DNA of 64,000 nt from Comamonas sp. lk (GTDB lineage: Bacteria > Pseudomonadota > Gammaproteobacteria > Burkholderiales > Burkholderiaceae_C): the NCBI GenBank assembly GCA_945869165.1, contig CAMBNY010000004.1, forward strand, positions 16,929 through 80,928, in the 5' to 3' direction. The translations under genes were made by a program, and so were the position numbers. How positions within the stretch are numbered: the first letter of the stretch is position 1; every line of letters begins with the position of its first letter. Positions 48,039 through 57,325 of the stretch are shown here, one piece after another. The notes beneath the pieces were generated by a model. It was given only the letters and a program-made list of their open reading frames with translations. It made no database searches and was not told where the DNA came from.

Positions 48039-48995
48039 ATGCCCACTTTTCCCTTTCAACACATCGTCGTCGTCGGCGCGGGCGCCGTTGGCAGTTTTTT
48101 TGGCGCCATGCTGGCGCGCGCCGGTCACCAGGTCACGCTTATCGGTCGGCCCGCACATGTGCAAGCGATAGAAACCCATGGTTTGCAACTGGATTTGGCA
48201 AAGGCCACTGCGGTGGAGAGCGTGCGCATTCCCTCCACTACCGATCTGGCGGTTTTGCGCCAAGCAGACCTGGTATTGTTTTGCGTCAAATCGACCGACA
48301 CGGCGGCTGTTGCGCACAGCATGGCTACGCATGTGGCGCCCCAAGCCATCATCATGAGTTTGCAAAACGGCGTCGAGAACGCGGCGCTGATTGCCAGTGC
48401 ACTGCCCAACCCGGTGATTCCAGCCGTGGTCTATGTGGCTACCGAGATAACTGCGCCGGGGTGCCTCAAACACCATGGCCGGGGCGAGCTGGTCATCGGC
48501 ACCATGCAGGCCCCCAGACTTAGCAACGCGCCACAAGCGTTGGCAGATATCGAGGCACTTTTTTCCAGCGCGCAGGTGCCGGTGCAAATCTCGCAAGACG
48601 TGATGGTAGACCTCTGGTCCAAGCTGCTGATTAATTGCGTATTCAACGCGATTTCCGGGCTAGCCCAAACCAGCTACGGCAAGCTGGCGGCGGTGCCAGC
48701 TATCCAGACGACCCAGGCCGCCTTGGTGCGCGAGCTCATTGCCGTGGCCCTGGCCGATGGCACCCCACTAGACGTAGCTACCGCCATGCAAGCCGTGGCC
48801 ACTATTACCAAGACCATGGCAGGGCAAAAGTCCTCTACCGCGCAAGACATGGCGCGCAGCAAGCCCAGTGAGATCGACCACCTCAATGGCTTTGTGGTGC
48901 GGCGCGGGCAAGCGCTAGGCGTGCCCACGCCGGTGAACCAAGCCCTGTACGCACTGGTTAAATTGGTCGAATCCTCTTATCCCGCGCATGCCTGA
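48039..48995 (+). CDS. panE: 2-dehydropantoate 2-reductase family
   Basis: IVVVGAGAVGSFFGAMLARAGHQVTLIGR; catalytic-region VDLWSKLLINCVFNAISGL. Confidence 0.88.
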   Translation: MPTFPFQHIVVVGAGAVGSFFGAMLARAGHQVTLIGRPAHVQAIETHGLQLDLAKATAVESVRIPSTTDLAVLRQADLVLFCVKSTDTAAVAHSMATHVAPQAIIMSLQNGVENAALIASALPNPVIPAVVYVATEITAPGCLKHHGRGELVIGTMQAPRLSNAPQALADIEALFSSAQVPVQISQDVMVDLWSKLLINCVFNAISGLAQTSYGKLAAVPAIQTTQAALVRELIAVALADGTPLDVATAMQAVATITKTMAGQKSSTAQDMARSKPSEIDHLNGFVVRRGQALGVPTPVNQALYALVKLVESSYPAHA

Positions 48996-49995
48996 CACGC
49001 CCGTCCCGCCCGAGTTCGCGCGGGCCTTGCGTGAATTGGGTTTGTCCTATGCAAGCAGCCTGAAAGGCATTCCGCTCACGGGCGGGGTCTCTTCCGACAT
49101 CTGGTGTATTGAAACTGACAAGGGCCTGGTCTGTGCCAAACGCGCCCTAGCCAAATTGCGCGTTGCCGCCGACTGGCAAGCACCGGTAGAGCGCAACCGC
49201 TATGAAGCACGTTGGCTACAAGTTGCGAACACGGCATCGCCCGGTTGCGCGCCTGCGCTACTAGGTCAACACGCAGAACTGGGTGTACTGGTGATGCGCT
49301 ACTTGCCGCCTGCCGACTACCGCCTGTGGAAGCAGGAACTGCATGCAGGCCGAGCTGAGGTAGCCACCGCCCAGGCGGTGGGCGAAGTGCTGGCGCGTAT
49401 CCACAGCTACGCCGCACAACAAGACGGTTTGGCAGCCGAATTTCCCACACAGCAAATCTTTTTTGAAATCCGCCTGGCGCCCTACTTGGTAGCTACGGCA
49501 CAGCGCCATCCCGATCTGGCAAGCGCACTGCAGGCCTTGGTCCTGCAAACCCAAAGCCATGCCAAAACGCTGGTTCATGGCGACGTCAGCCCCAAGAATA
49601 TTTTGCTCGGCAGCCAAGGCCCGGTGCTGCTGGATGCCGAATGCGCCACTTGGAGCGACCCGGCTTTTGACCTGGCGTTTTGCCTGAACCATTTTTTACT
49701 CAAATGCCTGTGGACGCCTTCGGCCCGCGCAGACTTTTTGCATTGTTTTGGGGCGTTTGCGGCCAGCTATTTAGCAGGCGTGGATTGGGAAAATCCGCAG
49801 GCCTTGGAAGCACGCGCCGCGCGCCTGCTGCCCGGATTATTTTTGGCACGCGTGGACGGTAAATCGCCGGCGGAATACATCACCGACGACGCACAGCGCG
49901 CGCAAGTACGGCGCGTGGCTAGTGCATTTTTACTAAAGCCCTCTGCCCAGTTGCAAGACATCGCCCAAGCCTGGGCCAAGGAACTTCAATCATGA
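48988..49995 (+). CDS. APH-type phosphotransferase
   Basis: Kinase motif KTLVHGDVSPKNILLGSQGPVLLDAECATWSDPAFDLAFCLNHFL. Confidence 0.85.
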   Translation: MPDTPVPPEFARALRELGLSYASSLKGIPLTGGVSSDIWCIETDKGLVCAKRALAKLRVAADWQAPVERNRYEARWLQVANTASPGCAPALLGQHAELGVLVMRYLPPADYRLWKQELHAGRAEVATAQAVGEVLARIHSYAAQQDGLAAEFPTQQIFFEIRLAPYLVATAQRHPDLASALQALVLQTQSHAKTLVHGDVSPKNILLGSQGPVLLDAECATWSDPAFDLAFCLNHFLLKCLWTPSARADFLHCFGAFAASYLAGVDWENPQALEARAARLLPGLFLARVDGKSPAEYITDDAQRAQVRRVASAFLLKPSAQLQDIAQAWAKELQS

Positions 49996-51272
49996 AAGAC
50001 TTTGCGATTCGATCGATCCACGCGCGCCGGGTCTGGGACAGCCGGGGCCGCCCTACGGTGGAGGCTGAAGTCGTCCTGGGTGACGGCGCCATGGGGCGCT
50101 CGATTGCGCCAGCGGGCGCCTCCAAAGGCAGCCGCGAAGCGCTGGAATTGCGCGATGGCGGCACGGCCTTTGGCGGCTTGGATGTGATGCAAGCCGTAGG
50201 CCATGTGAATGGCGAAGTTTCACGCGCACTGCTAGGCACCCCTGCCCATGACCAGCGGGCCCTAGACGAGGTATTGATCGCGCTAGACGGTAGCGAGAAC
50301 AAATCGCGCCTGGGCGCCAATGCCACCTTGGCGGTGTCGATGGCGGCGGCGCACGCCATGGCAGCGGCATCGGGCATACCTTTGTACCGTTACCTCGGGC
50401 ACGGCCAGGTCGGCCGCATGCCCATGCCACAAATTCAGATTTTTGGGGGCGGCGCGCATGCGGGTCGACGCGTGGACGTGCAAGACTTTATGGTGGTCTG
50501 CCCCGGCGCGCATAGTTTTGCGCAGGCGCTGGAATGGACCGCAGAGGTCTATCGCCACGCCGGCCTTTTGATGGCCCAGCGCGCTAGCTTGCATGGCGTT
50601 GCCGACGAGGGCGGCTGGTGGCCTGACTTTTCTAGCAACGAGCAAGCGCTGGAAACCTTGGTGCTATCTATCGAGCGCGCCGGTTTTATTCCGGGCGAGC
50701 AGGTAGCCATTGCCCTAGATATTGCGGCATCCGAATTTGGCAAAGCAGGGCATTACCGCCTGGGCCTGGAAGCGCGGGAAATGGACTCGGACGCTTTGAT
50801 CGAGATGCTGCTGGGCTGGATAGACAAATACCCGATTGTGTCGATTGAAGACCCCTTGGCCGAAGACGACCCCCAGGGCTTTGCGCGCTTCACACAAGCC
50901 GCAGGCCATCGCTTGCAAATTGTGGGTGACGACTTCTTGGTGTCTAGCGCAGCGCTGATCCGCCAGGCCGCAGCGCTGGGCGCGGCCAACACCGTGCTGC
51001 TCAAACCCAACCAGCGTGGCACCCTGAGCGAAACCCTGGACGCCTGGATTGCCGCCAAGGCAGTGGGCTACAGCGCGATCGTGTCCGCGCGTTCGGGCGA
51101 AACCGAAGACAACACCATCGTAGATCTGGCGATTGGGTGGAATGTGGGCCAGCTCAAAGTCGGCTCCTTCGCGCGCGGCGAACGCATGGTGAAGTGGAAC
51201 CATGCGCTGCGCATTGAAGAGCAGCTCGGCGCGCAGGCGCGCTTTGCCGGGGGCGCTGTATTTCGCAGATAA
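49992..51272 (+). CDS. Divergent enolase-family protein
   Basis: RRVWDSRGRPTVEAEV, APAGASKGSREALELRDG, VADEGGWWP, ALDIAASEF, VSIEDPL, LLKPNQRGTLSETL, SARSGETEDNTIVDLAI, QLKVGSFARGERM. Confidence 0.92.
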   Translation: MKDFAIRSIHARRVWDSRGRPTVEAEVVLGDGAMGRSIAPAGASKGSREALELRDGGTAFGGLDVMQAVGHVNGEVSRALLGTPAHDQRALDEVLIALDGSENKSRLGANATLAVSMAAAHAMAAASGIPLYRYLGHGQVGRMPMPQIQIFGGGAHAGRRVDVQDFMVVCPGAHSFAQALEWTAEVYRHAGLLMAQRASLHGVADEGGWWPDFSSNEQALETLVLSIERAGFIPGEQVAIALDIAASEFGKAGHYRLGLEAREMDSDALIEMLLGWIDKYPIVSIEDPLAEDDPQGFARFTQAAGHRLQIVGDDFLVSSAALIRQAAALGAANTVLLKPNQRGTLSETLDAWIAAKAVGYSAIVSARSGETEDNTIVDLAIGWNVGQLKVGSFARGERMVKWNHALRIEEQLGAQARFAGGAVFRR

Positions 51273-51447
51273 AGCGTCGTTTGCCGGGTTCGCTCCAGCC
51301 CGGGCCTTGATGCACGTCAAGTCCTTGCGCGCCCGATAGCCTACGCTTGGCAGCAGGCGCATACCCTACGGGAATGCGCGTTTAGCGTCCCCGAACTCTC
51401 CATGTCGGAAGTTCAGCGCACACACGAGGCACGAGCGGTGCCGCTGC

Positions 51448-52377
51448 ATGCAATACAAAGACTATTACGCTGTTCTGGGCGTTCCCAAGAGCGCCGATCT
51501 GGACGCGATCAAAAAAGCCTATCGCAGCCTGGCGCGCAAAAACCACCCCGATGTGTCCAAAGACGCGGGCGCTGAAGAGGGCTTCAAAGCGGCAGCGCAG
51601 GCCTATGCGATTTTGAAAGACCCGGACAAACGCGCCGCTTACGATGCGCTGGGAGACGGCGGCGCGCAGGGCGACTTTGTACCACCGCCCCATTGGCGCG
51701 CCCAATACCCAAGTGCAGGTGAAGGGTTGGAAGACCTGGACCTGGCAGACCTACTGGCCTCGTTCCACGCGCGCTCAGGCCCCTCCGCAAGAGCCAGTAC
51801 CCCACGGCCCGGACAGGACTTCGAAGACACCATCAGCATGGCCTTGCGTGACACGCTGCACGGCATGCAAGTGCCTATCACCTGGGTAGACGAAGGCCTG
51901 TCCAAAGACCTGATGGTGGATATTCCAGCGGGGGTGCGCCAGGGCCAAAGAATTCGGCTGCGTGGCAAGGGCGGCAAAGGCTGGCATGGCGGTCCGCCGG
52001 GCGACTATTACCTGCAAGTCGCGCTGGCGCCCGACCCGGTGTTTACGCCGCTAGGCCATGACCTGCTATTTCAATTGGATTTAGCGCCCTGGGAAGCCGT
52101 GTTGGGTGCGCAGGTGCAAGTTGCAACGCTGCAAGACCCGGTGCTCCTGACCGTGCCCCCAGGCAGCCAGGCGGGCCACAAGCTGCGCTTAAAAGGCCAT
52201 GGCTTGCCCGGCCCCAAAGGGGTGCGTGGCGACATGTTGGCGGTGATTCACATCAAGACGCCCAAGACCATCTCAGAGGCCGAGCGCACCCATTACCAGG
52301 CGCTAGCGAGCATTTCCAGCTTTCTCGCCCGACCACTACTCGACAGGGAGGCCACCCATGGCACAACTAGTTCTTAA
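51448..52377 (+). CDS. cbpA: J-domain protein, CbpA-like
   Basis: DYYAVLGVPKSADLDAIKKAYRSLARKNHPDVSKD (HPD) plus DnaJ C-terminal domain GVRQGQRIRLRGKGGKGWHGGPPGDYYL. Confidence 0.92.
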   Translation: MQYKDYYAVLGVPKSADLDAIKKAYRSLARKNHPDVSKDAGAEEGFKAAAQAYAILKDPDKRAAYDALGDGGAQGDFVPPPHWRAQYPSAGEGLEDLDLADLLASFHARSGPSARASTPRPGQDFEDTISMALRDTLHGMQVPITWVDEGLSKDLMVDIPAGVRQGQRIRLRGKGGKGWHGGPPGDYYLQVALAPDPVFTPLGHDLLFQLDLAPWEAVLGAQVQVATLQDPVLLTVPPGSQAGHKLRLKGHGLPGPKGVRGDMLAVIHIKTPKTISEAERTHYQALASISSFLARPLLDREATHGTTSS

Positions 52378-52675
52378 CGCGCATTCCATAGAAACACTGG
52401 ACCACCTCAGCGGCTTGCAGCTTGCCAATTTGTGCGGTCTGCACATCGACGAGGTGCAGGACTTGGTAGATTACGGTGCCTTGCAATGCGCCTTTGCCCG
52501 CGAAGGACTGGACTATTTTGATGGCGCCAGCCTCAGCCATCTTCTGGTCGCCTGCAAGCAGCGGCGGGACTACGACTTAGACCTTTTTTCGGTGGTCATC
52601 GTGTTGCAGTACTTGCGCGAAATTACCGACTTGAAGATGCAGCTAAGCCAGTTTCAGGCCATGCTGTCGCGATGA
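52358..52675 (+). CDS. cbpM: CbpM-like chaperone modulator (MerR-like fold)
   Basis: 105 aa, directly overlaps cbpA; DEVQDLVDYGALQ... and C-terminal leucine-rich helix. Confidence 0.75.
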   Translation: MAQLVLNAHSIETLDHLSGLQLANLCGLHIDEVQDLVDYGALQCAFAREGLDYFDGASLSHLLVACKQRRDYDLDLFSVVIVLQYLREITDLKMQLSQFQAMLSR

Positions 52676-52708
52676 CATCCACACCCCATCAACGTCTAAG
52701 GTAAGCCG

Positions 52709-54460
52709 ATGCTCTGGCTCGATAAGGCTCAACGCTTTCTATTCTTTACCGGCAAAGGCGGCGTCGGTAAAACCTCTATTTCTGCCGCAAGCGCCATTGC
52801 CCTGGCCGACGCGGGCAAGCGCGTCTTGCTGGTCAGCACCGATGCCGCGTCCAACCTGGATGAGATGCTGGGCATCAGCCTGCAAAACGTCCCGGTGCCG
52901 GTGCCGGGCGTGCCCGGCCTGGCCTGTATCAACATCGATCCCGATGTCGCCGCCCTCGCCTACCGCCAACGCGTCATAGCCCAAATGGGCGCAGTGGCCA
53001 GCGCGGCAGAAAAAGCGGCTGTTTCCGAGCAGTTATCCGGTGCTTGCACCACAGAGATTGCCTCTTTTGACGAGTTCTCCAGCCTGCTGGCGCAGGCCCA
53101 CAGCCACTATGACCATATCGTGTTTGACACCGCGCCCAGCGGGCACACGCTGCATTTACTCAGCCTGCCCAAAGCCTGGAGCGGCTTTCTGGCCAATAAC
53201 GACCAAGGCGCATCCTGCTTGGGCCCGCACTCTGGTCTCAAAATGCAAGAGGCACGCTTCAACCAAGCCTTGGCTGTATTGAGCGATCCGGCGCGCACCA
53301 CCGTCATTTTGGTGGCCCGCCCCGAAACCAGCGCGCTGCAAGAAGCAGCCCGTACCAGTGTCGAATTGTTAGCACTGGGTTTGTCCAACCAGCGCTTGAT
53401 CGTCAACGGTGTTTTTCACGCAAGCCAGCCCCAAGACCCGATTGCACGGGCTATCGAACAACAAGGCGCCAAGGCCTTAGCCGCGCTGCCGCAAGCCCTG
53501 GCCTTGTTGCAGCGCGACGACGTGCCGTTGCGCAGTTTTGACAGCGTTGGCCTTGCCGCGCTGCGCGCTTTGCTTGGCGATGGCGAGAACCCAATCACAC
53601 CGCATTTGGACACGCTGCAGGTGCATACGCCAAAGTCCGTTGCCGCACTGGTTGAGGACCTGGCGCAGCAAGACTATGGCTTGGTGATGGTCATGGGCAA
53701 AGGCGGCGTGGGCAAAACCACGATTGCAGCAGCCCTGGCCCTGGGCTTGCTGGCCAAGGGCAAAACGGTGCACCTCAGCACCACCGACCCTGCAGCCCAC
53801 CTGGCGCAAACCTTGGCCCAAGAGGTGCCCGGACTGCGCGTCAGCCGCATCGACCCCAAGGTGGAGACCCAGCGCTATATCGACAAAATGATGGCATCCA
53901 AAGCCGCGTTAAGTGCGGATGAAAAAGCACTGCTCTTAGAGGACTTGCAGTCGCCTTGTACCGAAGAGGTGGCGGTGTTCCATGCCTTCTCGCATATCGT
54001 GGCACAAGCGCGCCATGGATTTGTGGTGCTCTATACCGCCCCCACCGGCCACTCCCTGCTCTTGATGGACGCCGCCGGCGCCTACCACCGGCAAATTCTC
54101 AGCACCTACCCGCAAGCGGGCGGGGCCGCGCTGAGTCTGATCACACCTTTGATGCGCATGCAAGACAAGGACTACACCAAAATTATTTTGGTAACCCTGC
54201 CCGAAAGCACCCCGGTATCCCAGGCCGCAGCGCTGCAAGAGGACTTGCGGCGCGCCAAGATAGAGCCCTATGCCTGGGTGCTCAATCGCTCGGTGTTGGC
54301 GGCCCATCCCAGCGATCCCTTGCTGCGCGCCCGTCTGCAAGGCGAGGTGGCGCAAATCGGCCGTATCGAGGCGGGGCTGTCGTCCAACTTATTCGCTATC
54401 GCCTTCCAGCCCGAACCGCCAGTAGGCCTGCACGCACTGCGCAGCTTGCTGGCGCAATAG
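52709..54460 (+). CDS. Tandem ArsA/Get3-family ATPase
   Basis: Two deviant Walker A motifs: FFTGKGGVGKTSISAAS and MVMGKGGVGKTTIAAAL; DTAPSGHTLHLLSLPKAW in half 1. Confidence 0.9.
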   Translation: MLWLDKAQRFLFFTGKGGVGKTSISAASAIALADAGKRVLLVSTDAASNLDEMLGISLQNVPVPVPGVPGLACINIDPDVAALAYRQRVIAQMGAVASAAEKAAVSEQLSGACTTEIASFDEFSSLLAQAHSHYDHIVFDTAPSGHTLHLLSLPKAWSGFLANNDQGASCLGPHSGLKMQEARFNQALAVLSDPARTTVILVARPETSALQEAARTSVELLALGLSNQRLIVNGVFHASQPQDPIARAIEQQGAKALAALPQALALLQRDDVPLRSFDSVGLAALRALLGDGENPITPHLDTLQVHTPKSVAALVEDLAQQDYGLVMVMGKGGVGKTTIAAALALGLLAKGKTVHLSTTDPAAHLAQTLAQEVPGLRVSRIDPKVETQRYIDKMMASKAALSADEKALLLEDLQSPCTEEVAVFHAFSHIVAQARHGFVVLYTAPTGHSLLLMDAAGAYHRQILSTYPQAGGAALSLITPLMRMQDKDYTKIILVTLPESTPVSQAAALQEDLRRAKIEPYAWVLNRSVLAAHPSDPLLRARLQGEVAQIGRIEAGLSSNLFAIAFQPEPPVGLHALRSLLAQ

Positions 54461-54472
54461 GCCTGCCCCTGC

Positions 54473-57052
54473 ATGTCCAAGGCTGCGCAACAGGCTAATC
54501 AAACGCCCCAAGGTTTGTCCAGCGCGCAAGCCGCACTGCGACTCGCCGCCGATGGGCCCAATGCCTTGCCCCCGGCCACAAAGAGTTCTTTAGTGGGGCG
54601 CATAGGCCACATGTTGCACGAGCCTATGTTTGTGTTGCTGCTGGTGGCAGCGGTGCTCTACATCGTGTTGGGCGATTTGAATGAAGGCTTGGTATTGGCG
54701 GTGTTTGTGCTCGCGGTGCTGGGGCTTACGCTGTACCAGGAAGGCAAGTCGGCCAACTCCATCGAAGCCTTGCGCGCCATGCACCAACACCAGGCACGCG
54801 TGCTACGCGATGGCGCGGCAGTGCGCATCCCGGCCAGCCAGCTGGTGGTGGGAGATCTGGTGCTGGTGGCCGAAGGCGACCGGGTGGCAGCCGATGGCGT
54901 ATTGCTGGAAGCGGACAGCATGGAGGTGGACGAATCGATGCGCACAGGCGAATCGATACCCGTGGCCAAAGCAGTCCTGGCAGAGCCTGCGGCCCTGAAG
55001 GCGCATATTTTTTCGGGTACCCACCTGGTGCGCGGCCATGGCATTTTTTGCGTCACGGCCACTGGCGCCCACACCGAAATCGGCAAGATCGGTAGCAGCT
55101 TAAGTGCATTAGATTCCGAGGCAACACCGCTGCAAAAGCAAACCGCGCAGTTGGTGCGCGTGCTTGCCACGCTAGGCCTGGGTTTGTGTACTGCCATGGT
55201 GCTTTTAATGGGCTGGCGCAGCGGGCAGTGGCTGCCTGCTTTGTTGTCTGGCATCGCGCTGGCGATGGCCATGCTGCCGGAGGAATACCCGGTCGTGCTT
55301 GCCATCATCCCGGCGCTGGGCGCGCACCGCCTGGCGCAAGCAGGTGTGCTAACGCGCCACATCAACGCCATCGAGACTCTGGGCGCCACCAGTGTTTTGT
55401 GTACCGACAAAACCGGCACACTGACCCACAACCGCATGTCGGTGCAAGCCCTGGCTTTGGCGGCCCAAGGTGTGGTGCCGAGCGCGATGTTTACGCCAGG
55501 ACACAGCGACACGCTGCCCGCAGACTTTGCGCCATTGGTCCAGCACGCAGTGCTGGCCAGTGCCCAAACGCCGACAGACCCGATGGAGATTGCCTTCCAA
55601 GGATTTGCCGCTCGCTGGATAGACCCATTAGGCCCGACCAAGGGTTTGTATGACGGATGGCGCTTAGTGCAAAGCTATCCCTTGAGCACAGCGCTACGCG
55701 CCATGGCCCATGTGTGGCAACACCCGGACAGCGGTGACTATGCGATTGCGGCCAAGGGCGCACCAGAAGCCATCATGCACTTGTGCCACATGGAAAGCGC
55801 TGCGCAAAACGCTTGCATGCATCAGGTGGAGGCGATGGCCGCCCAAGGCCTGCGTGTGCTGGCCGTGGCCCGAGGGCAGCACGCCGGTGGCCCTTGGCCC
55901 AAGGCGCAGCATGATTTTGATTTTCAATGGCTGGGCCTGATCGGCCTGGCCGACCCCATGCGCGAGGAGGTGCCGCAGGCCATGGCGCAATGCCAGGCCG
56001 CTGGCATCCGGGTGATCATGGTCACGGGCGACCACCCCGCCACCGCGCAAGTGATTGCGCAACAAGCAGGCATGCCGCCCGGTGCGCTGCTCACGGGTGA
56101 CGCCATCGAACTGCTTAGCGATAGCGCGCTGGCCGATGCGCTGCGCTCGGCCCAGGTATGCGCTCGCATATCGCCGCACCAAAAGCTGCGCATCGTGCAA
56201 GCGCTCAAGCGCAATGGCGAAATCGTCACGATGACCGGCGACGGCGTCAACGACGCCCCCGCCTTGCGCGCTGCCCATGTGGGCGTAGCCATGGGCGCAC
56301 GCGGCACCGACGTAGCACGCGAAGCGTCAGACCTGGTCTTGGTGGACGACAACTTCGCCTCTATCGTGCGCAGCATCCGCATCGGGCGGCGCATTTTTAG
56401 CAATTTGCAAAAGTCCATGGCCTATATTTTTGCCATCCATATTCCCATAGCCATGCTGGCGCTGGTGCCCATGCTGTTTGCGCTGCCGCCGCTTTTTTTG
56501 CCACTGCACATCGCCCTCTTAGAAATGGTGATTGACCCGGCATGTTCTCTGGCCTTTGAAAACGAGCCTGAAAGCGCCAATGCCATGTCTAGCCCGCCAC
56601 GCGACACCCGCGCACCGCTGTTTAGTGCGGCTGCCATGGCCCGTGCCGGTGTGCAGGGTATGTGGGTCTTGCTGTCTGCTGCCTTGGCCTATGGGGCATC
56701 CACCCTTACGCCACAAACGAGTGACGCCCTAGTCCATTCGCGCACTATGGTCATGGTGGCATTTGTGGTGGGCAACGGATGGCTCATCTTTATTTCGAAA
56801 GCCCAAGGTCAGCCACTGCTCCAAGCTAATCTGCCCGTCAATCGGGCTGCTGTCGTAATTGCCATAGGCACGTTTGCACTTGTGCTGCTGGCCGTCTACC
56901 TACCCTGGCTTGCCAGCCAACTGAAGTTCTATCCACTAGAGCCACAGGCACTGGGAATTGCGATGGCCTGCGGTAGCCTGGGTTTTATCGTTCACATTGC
57001 AGGGTCGGCGTTACAACGCTGCGGCCTTGGTTCGCTCAGCCACGAATACTGA
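54473..57052 (+). CDS. P-type cation-transporting ATPase
   Basis: DKTGTLTHNRMSV phosphorylation motif, DESMRTGES actuator motif, TGDGVNDAPALRAAHVGVAMG hinge. Confidence 0.93.
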   Translation: MSKAAQQANQTPQGLSSAQAALRLAADGPNALPPATKSSLVGRIGHMLHEPMFVLLLVAAVLYIVLGDLNEGLVLAVFVLAVLGLTLYQEGKSANSIEALRAMHQHQARVLRDGAAVRIPASQLVVGDLVLVAEGDRVAADGVLLEADSMEVDESMRTGESIPVAKAVLAEPAALKAHIFSGTHLVRGHGIFCVTATGAHTEIGKIGSSLSALDSEATPLQKQTAQLVRVLATLGLGLCTAMVLLMGWRSGQWLPALLSGIALAMAMLPEEYPVVLAIIPALGAHRLAQAGVLTRHINAIETLGATSVLCTDKTGTLTHNRMSVQALALAAQGVVPSAMFTPGHSDTLPADFAPLVQHAVLASAQTPTDPMEIAFQGFAARWIDPLGPTKGLYDGWRLVQSYPLSTALRAMAHVWQHPDSGDYAIAAKGAPEAIMHLCHMESAAQNACMHQVEAMAAQGLRVLAVARGQHAGGPWPKAQHDFDFQWLGLIGLADPMREEVPQAMAQCQAAGIRVIMVTGDHPATAQVIAQQAGMPPGALLTGDAIELLSDSALADALRSAQVCARISPHQKLRIVQALKRNGEIVTMTGDGVNDAPALRAAHVGVAMGARGTDVAREASDLVLVDDNFASIVRSIRIGRRIFSNLQKSMAYIFAIHIPIAMLALVPMLFALPPLFLPLHIALLEMVIDPACSLAFENEPESANAMSSPPRDTRAPLFSAAAMARAGVQGMWVLLSAALAYGASTLTPQTSDALVHSRTMVMVAFVVGNGWLIFISKAQGQPLLQANLPVNRAAVVIAIGTFALVLLAVYLPWLASQLKFYPLEPQALGIAMACGSLGFIVHIAGSALQRCGLGSLSHEY

Positions 57053-57325
57053 GCGCTTGCGCGGTTCAAAGGCTCTTGCCTGCTGTGATTCAGTGGGCGA
57101 GGCGCTAGGCAAGATATCGGGATAGTTCAAACGCCTAGCTAAGTCAAGGCACCAACAGCCGCGTGTTGAGACCATTGGCCTAAATATTGCCAACGGTCAT
57201 GCAGGCGATAGCACGGTGTGGATTTTGAAGCTACAGTAGTCCAGCGTGTTTTTGATGCGCCGCAACATTGCGGGTAGCCTTGGCACCGATTCCCGACTCA
57301 CTAAATGACTACCAAAGGAGCATGC

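Noticed and set aside
47754-48596. N-terminal extension of the BPL_N ORF
   Set aside because: Begins with a non-ATG start, lies antisense to panE and reads like shadow sequence; the domain starts at MKKTIALF (47753).
52709-54460. Arsenite efflux ATPase (arsA) of an ars operon
   Set aside because: No arsR, arsB, arsC or arsD-like genes in the window, and the second half is degenerate at DTAP.
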